Below are positions 1 through 6,794 of a stretch of 64,000 nt of DNA, one piece after another; position 1 is the stretch's first letter, and every line of letters begins with the position of its first letter. The stretch is taken from the NCBI RefSeq assembly GCF_000159435.1, contig NZ_GG693413.1, positions 9,805-73,804 on the forward strand. The letters are read 5' to 3'. The notes under the pieces are model-generated. The model saw only the letters and a list, made by a program, of their open reading frames with translations. It searched no databases and was not told the origin of the DNA. The stretch comes from Limosilactobacillus vaginalis DSM 5837 = ATCC 49540. GTDB taxonomy: Bacteria > Bacillota > Bacilli > Lactobacillales > Lactobacillaceae. The translations under genes were made by a program, and so were the position numbers.

Positions 1-93
1 GGTGTTAAGTTGATGGTCAATCTTAAGAACATCATGTTCGCACCGGAAGCAACGATTCTCTAGCGGATTGACGAATAAATGAATTTCTAGCAT
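1..93 (-). CDS. SpxH/YjbH-like DsbA-family protein, N-terminal fragment
   Basis: Only the first 31 codons are inside the window; the gene runs off the left edge. It starts at ATG 93 behind a purine-rich GAGGGGGAG ribosome site. The fragment reads as a short beta strand followed by NPLENRCFRCEHDV, which looks like the N terminus of the DsbA/thioredoxin-fold YjbH (SpxH) family with a C-x-x-C motif (CFRC). In Bacillus, YjbH is the adaptor that delivers Spx to ClpXP, and yjbH lies close to yjbM (sasB), yjbN (nadK) and yjbO; the same neighbours stand divergently here. The family call rests on the short fragment plus this context. Confidence 0.6.
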   Translation of the reverse strand, partial: MLEIHLFVNPLENRCFRCEHDVLKIDHQLNT

Positions 94-121
94 TAAATGC
101 TCCCCCTCGTTTAACACTAAC

Positions 122-150
122 TTGACAACATTTCTAAACAAATTTATTTT
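122..150 (+). promoter_or_regulatory. candidate promoter of relQ-nadK-rluD
   Basis: TTGACA at 122-127 and TATTTT at 145-150 are separated by 17 bases, a good sigma-A-type match. It lies between the divergent SpxH-like gene and relQ. A second, weaker candidate is the extended -10-like TGTGCTAGAAT just before 230. Confidence 0.45.
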
Positions 151-259
151 TGCAAAAAAAGCTAAATTTGTAAAGAATTATGATTTATGAATCAGTTTTA
201 TGCTGTTTAGGGAGTGATTGTGCTAGAATTAAATGCGAACTTTAATGGGAGGGTTTTAT

Positions 260-904
260 ATGGTTGAAGATTGGCAACACTTTCTACTACCTTACCAACA
301 AGCGGTTAATGAATTAAAAGTTAAATTAAGAGGAATCCGTAAACAATATCAAGACGAAACGCAGCATTCACCGATCGAATTTGTTACTGGACGAGTAAAA
401 CCAGTTGATAGCATTAAGGAAAAGATGATCAGACGTCATGTTCAGGAAGATCGACTTGAACAGGATATGCAGGATATTGCTGGATTACGAATTATGTGCC
501 AGTTCGTTGAAGATATTTATCAAGTAGTTGATCTGCTTCGTCAACGGAGCGATATGACCATCCTCGAAGAACGTGACTACATTAGTAATGCTAAACCGAG
601 CGGGTACCGTTCTTACCATATTGTCATCGAGTATCCGGTCCAGTTGATTTCCGGTGAGAAAAAGATCCTTGCCGAAATCCAGGTTCGGACATTAGCAATG
701 AACTTTTGGGCAACAATTGAACACTCACTAAATTATAAATACCAAGGTGAATTTCCAGAAGAATTATCCGCGCGGTTACAACGAGCTGCAGAAGCCGCAT
801 TTAAACTTGATAATGAAATGTCAGAAATTCGCGAGGAAATTCAAGAAGCACAAACGATGTTCTCAAATCGAACACCAGGCGATCAGAACATCCCAGACAG
901 ATAA
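260..904 (+). CDS. relQ: small alarmone synthetase RelQ (GTP pyrophosphokinase)
   Basis: Transfers pyrophosphate from ATP to GTP or GDP to make (p)ppGpp, without the hydrolase half of long Rel proteins. The 214-residue length suits a small alarmone synthetase. Visible synthetase motifs are GRVKPVDSIKEK (44-55), DIAGLR (72-77), KPSGYRSYH (112-120), EIQVRT (139-144) and WATIEH (150-155); a helical C-terminal tail follows, as in tetramer-forming RelQ/SasB. The start at 260 is chosen because GGGAGGG lies six bases upstream; an in-frame ATG at 233 has no ribosome site. It is first in an operon with nadK and rluD, the same order as yjbM-yjbN-yjbO in Bacillus. Confidence 0.93.
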   Translation: MVEDWQHFLLPYQQAVNELKVKLRGIRKQYQDETQHSPIEFVTGRVKPVDSIKEKMIRRHVQEDRLEQDMQDIAGLRIMCQFVEDIYQVVDLLRQRSDMTILEERDYISNAKPSGYRSYHIVIEYPVQLISGEKKILAEIQVRTLAMNFWATIEHSLNYKYQGEFPEELSARLQRAAEAAFKLDNEMSEIREEIQEAQTMFSNRTPGDQNIPDR

Positions 905-913
905 GGAGATTAT

Positions 914-1729
914 ATGCGAGTCGCAATTTATAACAATGAAACAGCAGAGTCACAACGAATTAGTAAGTTACTTAAAGCAGAAATGAGCAAGGCTGGGTTA
1001 GTGCTTGATCAAAATGCGCCCAATGTTGTTATCACAATTGGTGGAGACGGAACCTTACTGTCAGCATTTCATCACTATGAAGCGTTACTAGATAAGATCC
1101 GGTTCGTTGGGATTCACACGGGACACCTTGGCTTCTATACTGACTGGCGAAATTACGAGATGGATGATCTAGTTGAAAGCTTGGTTAATGATAGTGGACA
1201 GTCTGTTTCATATCCATTGCTTGATATGCACGCTATTTACTCTGATGGATCAATTGATCACTACACAGCATTGAATGAATCAACGGTCCGAAATATTACG
1301 AAGACAATGGTTTGTGATGTTTTTATTAACAATGAACTATTTGAAACGTTCCGGGGTGACGGGCTCTGTATTTCTACACCAACGGGCTCGACTGCTTATA
1401 ACAAGTCGGTTGGTGGTGCAATTATGGATCCCCAAATTGTTGGCTTTCAGTTAGCGGAAATGGCATCTTTGAATAACCGGGTATTTAGAACATTGGGATC
1501 GCCGATTATTTTTGGTTCTGAGTCAAAGCTAATGCTCCGCTTAAAAGACCTCAACGGGCATGTGATGACCTGTGATCGGGATCAGGTTCGTTTAAAACCA
1601 TCAGTTGGGGAGCGGAAATTAGTAGAAATTACTTATCAGGTTGCCAAAAAGCGGATTAACTTCGCCCAATACCGTCATAATAATTTCTGGCACCGGGTTA
1701 AGGATTCGTTTATTGGTGGCGCAAAATAA
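914..1729 (+). CDS. nadK: NAD kinase
   Basis: Phosphorylates NAD to NADP in the cytoplasm. The 271-residue protein shows the kinase signature GGDGT (43-47), the NE pair (121-122, in ALNEST) and the [18 protein letters not shown] segment (148-165), all diagnostic of the NadK/PpnK family. It follows relQ by nine bases with an AAGGAG ribosome site, and its TAA overlaps the ATG of rluD by one base, so the three genes are translationally linked. Nothing is missing or truncated. Confidence 0.95.
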   Translation: MRVAIYNNETAESQRISKLLKAEMSKAGLVLDQNAPNVVITIGGDGTLLSAFHHYEALLDKIRFVGIHTGHLGFYTDWRNYEMDDLVESLVNDSGQSVSYPLLDMHAIYSDGSIDHYTALNESTVRNITKTMVCDVFINNELFETFRGDGLCISTPTGSTAYNKSVGGAIMDPQIVGFQLAEMASLNNRVFRTLGSPIIFGSESKLMLRLKDLNGHVMTCDRDQVRLKPSVGERKLVEITYQVAKKRINFAQYRHNNFWHRVKDSFIGGAK

Positions 1730-2613
1730 TGAAATTTGAATGGCAATATACGGGAAGTCAACCGCGAAAGCTTCGTGCTGCCTTAAAGCATGAAGGAGTT
1801 AGTGCAAGTTTAATCAAGGTTGCAGTTTATCATGGGGGAAAGATGCAGATTAATGGTGAGGATCGGTGGACCGTTGATCTTGTTAATCCTGGTGATTATT
1901 TCTCGCTGATCTTACCTTCTGAAAAGCCAAATGATAATGTTATTCCTATCAATCTTCCTATCCAAATTATTTATGAGGATCGAGACTTCTTAATTCTTAA
2001 TAAACCAGCGGGAGTTGCAACCGTCCCGGCACATCACGTTACGGTTGCTGACAGTCTAGTTAACCGGGTTCGTAATTATTATGAACGCCAAGGTTATGAG
2101 AACTTAGTAATTCACGTTGCTACACGGTTGGATAAGGATACAAGTGGCCTGGTGGTTTTCCCAAAGCATCGGTTTGCTCATGCAGTTATGGATCAACAAC
2201 TAAAAAAGCACCAAGTAAAGAAAAATTATTATGCAGTTGTTGGTGGACAAATCAAGGCTCCTCATGGTTATATTGATGCGCCAATTGATCGGGATCCCGA
2301 AAAATTCGTTTCGCGAACGGTTATTTCTACCGGGAAACCATCAGTTACGGAATATTGGCTAGAAAAGTCATCAGTTCAAATGTCACTATTACGCATTCGT
2401 CTCCATACCGGGAGAACCCACCAGATTCGGGTTCACTTTCAGTATTTAGGTCATCCATTGATTGGTGATGAAATGTATGGTGGTAAACAAATAATTTCTC
2501 GCCAAGCGCTTCATTGTTACTGGATGAAATTCTATAGTCCCTTTAAGCAACAATGGATAGAAGTTCATGCTCCTGTCCCGGAAGATATGTTGAATTTAAT
2601 TAATTCAATTTAA
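1729..2613 (+). CDS. RluD-family 23S rRNA/tRNA pseudouridine synthase
   Basis: Isomerises uridine to pseudouridine in RNA. The catalytic aspartate is D135 in RLDKDTSG (133-140), followed by the RTHQIRVH motif near residues 238-245; the N terminus resembles a short S4-like region. The 294-residue length fits the RluA/RluD family (YjbO in Bacillus). The exact target uridine cannot be read from sequence. Its last codon and stop (ATT TAA) lie inside the 8-bp target duplication of the downstream insertion sequence, so the protein is unchanged but the natural terminator has been pushed about 1.4 kb away, to 4051. Confidence 0.9.
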   Translation: MKFEWQYTGSQPRKLRAALKHEGVSASLIKVAVYHGGKMQINGEDRWTVDLVNPGDYFSLILPSEKPNDNVIPINLPIQIIYEDRDFLILNKPAGVATVPAHHVTVADSLVNRVRNYYERQGYENLVIHVATRLDKDTSGLVVFPKHRFAHAVMDQQLKKHQVKKNYYAVVGGQIKAPHGYIDAPIDRDPEKFVSRTVISTGKPSVTEYWLEKSSVQMSLLRIRLHTGRTHQIRVHFQYLGHPLIGDEMYGGKQIISRQALHCYWMKFYSPFKQQWIEVHAPVPEDMLNLINSI

Positions 2614-2615
2614 AC
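2608..2615. repeat. target site duplication, left copy (ATTTAAAC)
   Basis: ATTTAAAC immediately outside the left inverted repeat of the ISL3 element; identical to 4040-4047. It includes the last codon and stop codon of the pseudouridine synthase gene. Confidence 0.9.
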
Positions 2616-2650
2616 GGGTATCTGTCAACTGGTATTGATGGATATCGATG

Positions 2651-2680
2651 CCACCTACAGAAATGTGGGTGGTATTTTTT
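2651..2680 (+). terminator. intrinsic terminator inside the left end of the IS
   Basis: CCACCTACA (2651-2659) pairs over nine bases with TGTGGGTGG (2664-2672), closing a GAAA tetraloop, followed by TATTTTTT. It points from the IS edge inward on the plus strand, so it would stop transcription arriving from rluD and shield the transposase gene from antisense read-through. It overlaps the end of the transposase gene. Confidence 0.8.
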
Positions 2681-3914
2681 ATGCAAATAAACAATCAATT
2701 CTTAAAAAGAAAAATTCTTGATTGGCAAAGCCATAACAGACACGCTTAAGAGTCTTAATTTTTTGATTGATTCCTTCCAGGGGACCATTGGAATATTCAT
2801 ACTTAGTACTATTAATGACGGCTCGGCGGTTCTTTCTCAGGGTGGCAATTGTAGTGTCCATTGCGGTTTTGTTAGGTTGGTAATGTTCTAAAACATCTTG
2901 CAAGAGCTCCTGATCACGATCATGTAATGCCTTGGTAATTGTTTGATAGGTTTGGTAAACAGCCTTAAAGTCGTCGAATTTATTGGTGATTAGATCAACG
3001 GCATTTTGTTTAGTCATGTATTCGTTAATCCCCCGTAGATAGACGGGTTTCTCTGGGTGTAGTTCAGTTTGTTTAAGGTGGAAGAGTCGCCATTGGGATT
3101 TCATAATCTTATATTCACGACTATGAGCATCTAAGAACTTAAGGATATTAATCCGACAGTTATCTAAGGCCCGACCAGTAAGTTGAATAATGTGAAAACG
3201 ATCAATGATAATTTGGGCATTAGGAAAAAGACGGTAGATGAAGCTTTGGTATTGAGCGTTGAGGTCAATCACGACCGTTTCTACCTGTTCTCGTTCAGCT
3301 TTACTGTAGCGATTCTCAAAGTAGTCAATGATAGATGGCGAAAGACGATCCTTAAGCTTAACGACCAGTTGATGTGATTCACTATCACAACAGATAAACG
3401 ACATCACCGATTTAACGGAGCGGAATTCGTCAAAGCAAAGGTGCTTTGGGAGGACTGCCATCCGATAGTGACGCTTCATGCGTTCTTTGATAGTTCGATG
3501 AACACTACTTGGTGAACAATGACAGATACGAGCGACCAACTGGCCATTTAAACCTTCTTTAGAGAACGCCATAATTTGATTTTTTAGCTTACGAGAGAGC
3601 GTTTGGTTCGGCTTCGTTAAATCAGTAGTGGCACCAAAAGTTGTCTGGCAATTGGAGCAGTAATAGCGCTGCTTAGCAAGGATCATTTCATACCGGGTGC
3701 CATTAAGGCTGTCTAAGCGCAAGTGAGTTTTGCGCCGACCATTTTTAACTACTGACTTAAAGCCACAGTTCTTACAGCGTTCAACGGGATAAGACAGAGA
3801 GGCATAAATCAGCTTCACTTTCTCGTTATTTTGAATCGTGGTATCGACCTTTTGAATTTTGATATTCTGGTCTTCAATTTCGAGGAGATTTAAGATAGAA
3901 TTATTTTGGGACAT
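2679..3914 (-). CDS. ISL3-family transposase
   Basis: DDE transposase of about 411 residues. In order: an N-terminal zinc finger with two C-x2-C pairs (CKNC and CSNC), a helix-turn-helix segment (LVARICHCSPSSVHRTIKER), and the catalytic core with the first Asp in FDEF, the second in VVIDLN and the Glu in NGPLEGINQKIKTLKR. The start is placed at ATG 3914 because AGAAGG lies eight bases upstream; the in-frame ATG at 3920 is too close to that site. There is no frameshift or internal stop. It is the only gene in the element. Confidence 0.93.
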   Translation of the reverse strand: MSQNNSILNLLEIEDQNIKIQKVDTTIQNNEKVKLIYASLSYPVERCKNCGFKSVVKNGRRKTHLRLDSLNGTRYEMILAKQRYYCSNCQTTFGATTDLTKPNQTLSRKLKNQIMAFSKEGLNGQLVARICHCSPSSVHRTIKERMKRHYRMAVLPKHLCFDEFRSVKSVMSFICCDSESHQLVVKLKDRLSPSIIDYFENRYSKAEREQVETVVIDLNAQYQSFIYRLFPNAQIIIDRFHIIQLTGRALDNCRINILKFLDAHSREYKIMKSQWRLFHLKQTELHPEKPVYLRGINEYMTKQNAVDLITNKFDDFKAVYQTYQTITKALHDRDQELLQDVLEHYQPNKTAMDTTIATLRKNRRAVINSTKYEYSNGPLEGINQKIKTLKRVCYGFANQEFFFLRIDCLFA

Positions 3915-4039
3915 CTGCATAACCTTCTTTACATGATTTTTGTGGTGAATTGATTGTACAACATAAGGGCAGCAGCTGTCCTTTTTGTATACAAAAAAAC
4001 TGGCATTGATGTTGTATCAATACCAGAAAGTGTATACCC

Positions 4040-4047
4040 ATTTAAAC
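4040..4047. repeat. target site duplication, right copy (ATTTAAAC)
   Basis: Second copy of the 8-bp direct repeat, directly after the right inverted repeat of the ISL3 element and identical to 2608-2615. Confidence 0.9.
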
Positions 4048-4050
4048 TAG

Positions 4051-4097
4051 AAATGACCATTACAGTTTATAAGAATTACAAACTGTAATGGCCATTT
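4051..4097. terminator. bidirectional terminator (originally rluD / pgl)
   Basis: AAATGACCATTACAGTTT (4051-4068) pairs with AAACTGTAATGGCCATTT (4079-4096) with a single mismatch around an 11-base loop, with T-rich flanks on the right and A-rich sequence on the left. Before the IS inserted it would have followed rluD by about ten bases. It now serves the pgl gene on the minus strand. Confidence 0.8.
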
Positions 4098-4116
4098 TAT
4101 TTACCTAATAGATTGA

Positions 4117-5142
4117 TTAGAAGCGTTGAACACAAACAGGTTCAGGACAAGCAACGTCCTTTTGTAATAAGGTAAGCTTTCCAGTTTCTGGATCGCGCTT
4201 GTAAAGAGTCAAGTTATCACTATTTTGGTTAGAAGCTAACAAGAATGATTCATCAGAACTAAGGTTGAAGTCACGAGGGAAATCACCTTCAGTTGAGATT
4301 GATTGAATATGCTTAACCGTAAAATCAGGTTGTACTTCGAAAACTGCAATGGTATTTTCACCACGGTTTGAAGTATAGATAAACTTGCCATCCTTGGAAA
4401 GACGAATTGCGGCGGCTCCGTTGTGGGCAGTCCAATCATCAGGAATGGTTTTAATGGTTTGAACATGGCTGAAGGTTCCATCAGCAGCATTATACTTAAG
4501 TACTTCAAGCTTGCTGCTTAATTCACCGAGAAGGTAAGCATACTTACCATTAGGGTGGAATGCAATGTGACGTGAGCCAAAGCCATCCTCTGACTTATAA
4601 CGGGAAACTGCAGTCAATTTTCCATCAGCAGAAACATCATAAACAACAACCAGGTCCATTCCTAAATCACAAACAACTAGACGTTGATCAGGAGTTAAAT
4701 CTGCAAAGTGAACGTGAGGACTATCCTGTTCAGGTTGTGGACCAGTAGCCCCTTGGTGAAGGACTGAGTCAGTTTGAGTTAATGTTCCGTCATCGTTAAT
4801 CTTAAAGACATCAACCTTTGCAGTGTGGTAATTGGCACTGTAAAGTAAGTGTCGCTTTTCATCAAGACCAACATATGCAGGAGGGGCTCCAGCAGCCAAA
4901 ACCTTACTTAACATCTTAGCATTGTCATCCTTAAGGGAGTATGATGCAACACCGCCTTGATCATCAATTTGCTTAACAGCATAAACCCGCTTGTCTGAAC
5001 CAACTTGTAGGTAAGCTGGCTTTTGGGAAGGAATTGCTAATTCAACCTTGGTAATTTCTTCTTTTTGGGGATCTAAGGTTACCTTGTAGACACCCTTACT
5101 ATCTTTCTTGGTATATGTACCGATTAAAAATTGTTCAGTCAA
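4117..5142 (-). CDS. pgl: 6-phosphogluconolactonase (lactonase family, beta-propeller)
   Basis: Predicted to hydrolyse 6-phosphogluconolactone to 6-phosphogluconate in the oxidative pentose-phosphate/phosphoketolase route, a main sugar pathway in heterofermentative lactobacilli. The 341-residue protein is of the YbhE/lactonase type: repeated blade-like units with GTYTKKDSKGVY at the N terminus, SPHVHFADLTPD, SRHIAFHPNGKYAYLL, AAIRLSKDGKFIYTSNRGENT and DESFLLASNQNSDNLTLY. The start codon is TTG (5142-5140), fixed by AAGGAGG eight bases upstream. The gene is monocistronic and convergent with the rluD operon. The substrate is inferred from the family. Confidence 0.87.
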   Translation of the reverse strand: MTEQFLIGTYTKKDSKGVYKVTLDPQKEEITKVELAIPSQKPAYLQVGSDKRVYAVKQIDDQGGVASYSLKDDNAKMLSKVLAAGAPPAYVGLDEKRHLLYSANYHTAKVDVFKINDDGTLTQTDSVLHQGATGPQPEQDSPHVHFADLTPDQRLVVCDLGMDLVVVYDVSADGKLTAVSRYKSEDGFGSRHIAFHPNGKYAYLLGELSSKLEVLKYNAADGTFSHVQTIKTIPDDWTAHNGAAAIRLSKDGKFIYTSNRGENTIAVFEVQPDFTVKHIQSISTEGDFPRDFNLSSDESFLLASNQNSDNLTLYKRDPETGKLTLLQKDVACPEPVCVQRF

Positions 5143-5207
5143 TTAAACTGCCTCCTTTGAAAATGCTTACCTCTATGATAGCAATTCGTTAAGCTTAATA
5201 CTAGCTA

Positions 5208-5216
5208 TGGTACACT
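5208..5216 (+). promoter_or_regulatory. possible extended -10 promoter element for rlmA
   Basis: TGG followed by TACACT (5211-5216) resembles an extended -10 in the 100-base divergent gap between pgl and the methyltransferase gene. No good -35 is visible. Confidence 0.3.
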
Positions 5217-5245
5217 GTAAATAGTAAAAAATTAGGAGAAATCAA

Positions 5246-6121
5246 ATGAAAAAAATCGAACGTGCTGAAAAATTAGTTCAGAGTCACCTGAAGACGTTTC
5301 GTTGCCCAATTTGTCATCAGGGGTATATTAGTTTAATTGGAAATACACTTGTGTGCGAAAAGGGACATACAATTGATTTTAATCGTCATGGTTATCTCCA
5401 CTTTTTGAATACTCAGGGGACAACGGAATATGATCGGGCGATGTTCTTATCACGAAGAAGACTGCTTGAAGCAGGACTATTTAAGCCAATTATTAAAAAG
5501 GTTAATTCGCTGCTTCCGACAACCTCACAGACCATTTTAGATGTCGGAACAGGCGAAGGAACACCATTAGCCCAGCTAGCTGCTCTTCGTCACGACCAAG
5601 ATTTCTACGTTGGTTTTGATATTTCAAAAGCTGGGATTACCTTGGCAACTCAGCTTGGAATTAATGCTTTCTTTTGTGTGGCGGATCTACGGCAGTTACC
5701 CTTTGCTGATCAATCTTTCGATACAGTTTTGGAACTTTTTTCGCCCTCAGATTACCGTGAATTTAACCGAGTCCTAAAAGCTGGCGGTTTATTAATGAAA
5801 GTAATTCCTAACGCCGATTATCTCCTGGAATTGCGCCATTTATTATATGGGGACCGGGATCAGCATTACCATTATGACAATAGTAAAGTTTTAAAACTAT
5901 TTAAACAGCATTATCCAGATGCAGAGCAGGTTCCAATCCGTTATCAATTTAACCTTCCTCATGAATTAGTTACTGATATGATTAAGATGACGCCAATGAG
6001 TTGGGGAAAGAATGTCCGCCAGCCTACTAAGGATGAGTTAGCAAATCTTACTTCAATTACTGTTGATGTTAGTTTATTGGTAGCAAAAAAAGTAATTAAG
6101 GGTATTGCCAATTCGATTTAA
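5246..6121 (+). CDS. 23S rRNA (guanine-N1)-methyltransferase, RlmA family
   Basis: SAM-dependent methyltransferase of 291 residues. An N-terminal zinc-binding motif (C20, C23, C37, H41 in CPICHQ...CEKGH) is followed by DFNRHGYLHFL, both typical of RlmA(I)/RlmA(II), which methylate G745 or G748 in helix 35 of 23S rRNA. SAM-binding motif I is ILDVGTGEGTPL (97-108); the later VLELFSPSDYREFNRVLKAGG segment is the usual core. Whether it modifies 745 or 748 (the latter linked to tylosin resistance in other species) is not decidable here. ATG has AGGAG upstream. Confidence 0.85.
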   Translation: MKKIERAEKLVQSHLKTFRCPICHQGYISLIGNTLVCEKGHTIDFNRHGYLHFLNTQGTTEYDRAMFLSRRRLLEAGLFKPIIKKVNSLLPTTSQTILDVGTGEGTPLAQLAALRHDQDFYVGFDISKAGITLATQLGINAFFCVADLRQLPFADQSFDTVLELFSPSDYREFNRVLKAGGLLMKVIPNADYLLELRHLLYGDRDQHYHYDNSKVLKLFKQHYPDAEQVPIRYQFNLPHELVTDMIKMTPMSWGKNVRQPTKDELANLTSITVDVSLLVAKKVIKGIANSI

Positions 6122-6138
6122 AGGTGGTAAATTATCTT

Positions 6139-6183
6139 ATGAGAAATCGTTTGGCAATTGACATCGAACAGATTCGTTGGTAA
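6139..6183 (+). other. possible 14-codon leader peptide upstream of trmL
   Basis: ATG at 6139 opens a 14-codon frame (MRNRLAIDIEQIRW) that ends at TAA 6181-6183. AAGGTGG lies about 11 bases upstream. The codons overlap a hairpin: TTGGCAATT (6151-6159) pairs with AATTGCCAA (6182-6190). A terminator follows at 6207. The arrangement resembles translation-linked attenuation, but a competing antiterminator fold is not clear, so this may be coincidence. Confidence 0.3.
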
Positions 6184-6206
6184 TTGCCAAGGAGTACTTC
6201 ATTAAA

Positions 6207-6247
6207 GCAGCGTTTCGCCTTGCCAACACCGAGACCCTGCTTTTTTT
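6207..6247 (+). terminator. intrinsic terminator between rlmA and trmL
   Basis: GCAGCGTTTCG (6207-6217) pairs with CGAGACCCTGC (6230-6240) with one C-C mismatch and is followed by seven T residues. It lies only 22 bases before the trmL start, so it may act as an attenuator for trmL as well as the end of the rlmA transcript. TTGCCAA in its loop (6220-6226) repeats the 3' arm of the upstream hairpin (6184-6190). Confidence 0.7.
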
Positions 6248-6268
6248 ATTTGCCTAAGGAGAATCATA

Positions 6269-6778
6269 ATGACAAACCATATTGTACTATTTGAACCATT
6301 GTTTCCTGCTAATACTGGGAATATTGCCCGGACATGCGCGGGAACGAATACGGAATTACATTTAATTAAGCCGCTTGGATTTTCAACGGATGATAAGCAC
6401 ATGAAACGGGCAGGATTAGATTATTGGGATAAGGTTAAGATTACCTACCATGATGATCTACGGGAATTTGTTTCGACTGTTCCTGATATTAGTAAGCTCT
6501 ACCTTGTGTCAAAGTTTGCAAGCCGTGATTATACTGATGTGGACTATACAGCTGATGGAGATCATTACTTCTTATTTGGTAAGGAGACAACTGGTCTACC
6601 TGAAGAATTCATGCGACGGTACCCAGAAAATGCTATTCGAATTCCGCAAAATGACAATAATATTCGGGCATTAAACCTCTCGAATAGTGCAGCAATTGTT
6701 ATTTATGAAGCACTTCGTCAGCAAAGTTTTCCAAACCTGGCTCGTGTGCATAAGTACCATTTTGATAAGTTAAAGTAA
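6269..6778 (+). CDS. trmL: tRNA (cytidine(34)-2'-O)-methyltransferase TrmL
   Basis: SPOUT-fold methyltransferase that 2'-O-methylates the wobble base C34/cmnm5U34 of leucine tRNAs. At 169 residues it is close to the family length. Diagnostic segments: [21 protein letters not shown] at the N terminus, then [12 protein letters not shown], and the SAM-binding knot [19 protein letters not shown] near the C terminus. ATG is preceded by AAGGAG. The gene sits directly behind a terminator-like hairpin and is followed 16 bases later by ftsK. Confidence 0.92.
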   Translation: MTNHIVLFEPLFPANTGNIARTCAGTNTELHLIKPLGFSTDDKHMKRAGLDYWDKVKITYHDDLREFVSTVPDISKLYLVSKFASRDYTDVDYTADGDHYFLFGKETTGLPEEFMRRYPENAIRIPQNDNNIRALNLSNSAAIVIYEALRQQSFPNLARVHKYHFDKLK

Positions 6779-6794
6779 GCGGGGAATATCTATT

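Larger units (their letters stand above)
2616..4039 (-). mobile_element. ISL3-family insertion sequence, complete (1424 bp)
   Basis: The ends are imperfect terminal inverted repeats. The left end reads GGGTATCTGTCAACTGGTAT and the right end, on the other strand, GGGTATACACTTTCTGGTAT. Both share GGGTAT at the tip, then CTGGTATTGAT, then ATGCCA after about 14-15 bases. An exact 8-bp duplication (ATTTAAAC) flanks it, the size expected for ISL3. One uninterrupted transposase gene fills the element on the minus strand. Intact ends, duplication and gene suggest a recent and possibly still active insertion. Confidence 0.93.

Noticed and set aside
2608-4047. Idea that the IS disrupts the pseudouridine synthase gene
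   Set aside because: The target duplication regenerates the last codon and stop, and the encoded protein has full family length and motifs.
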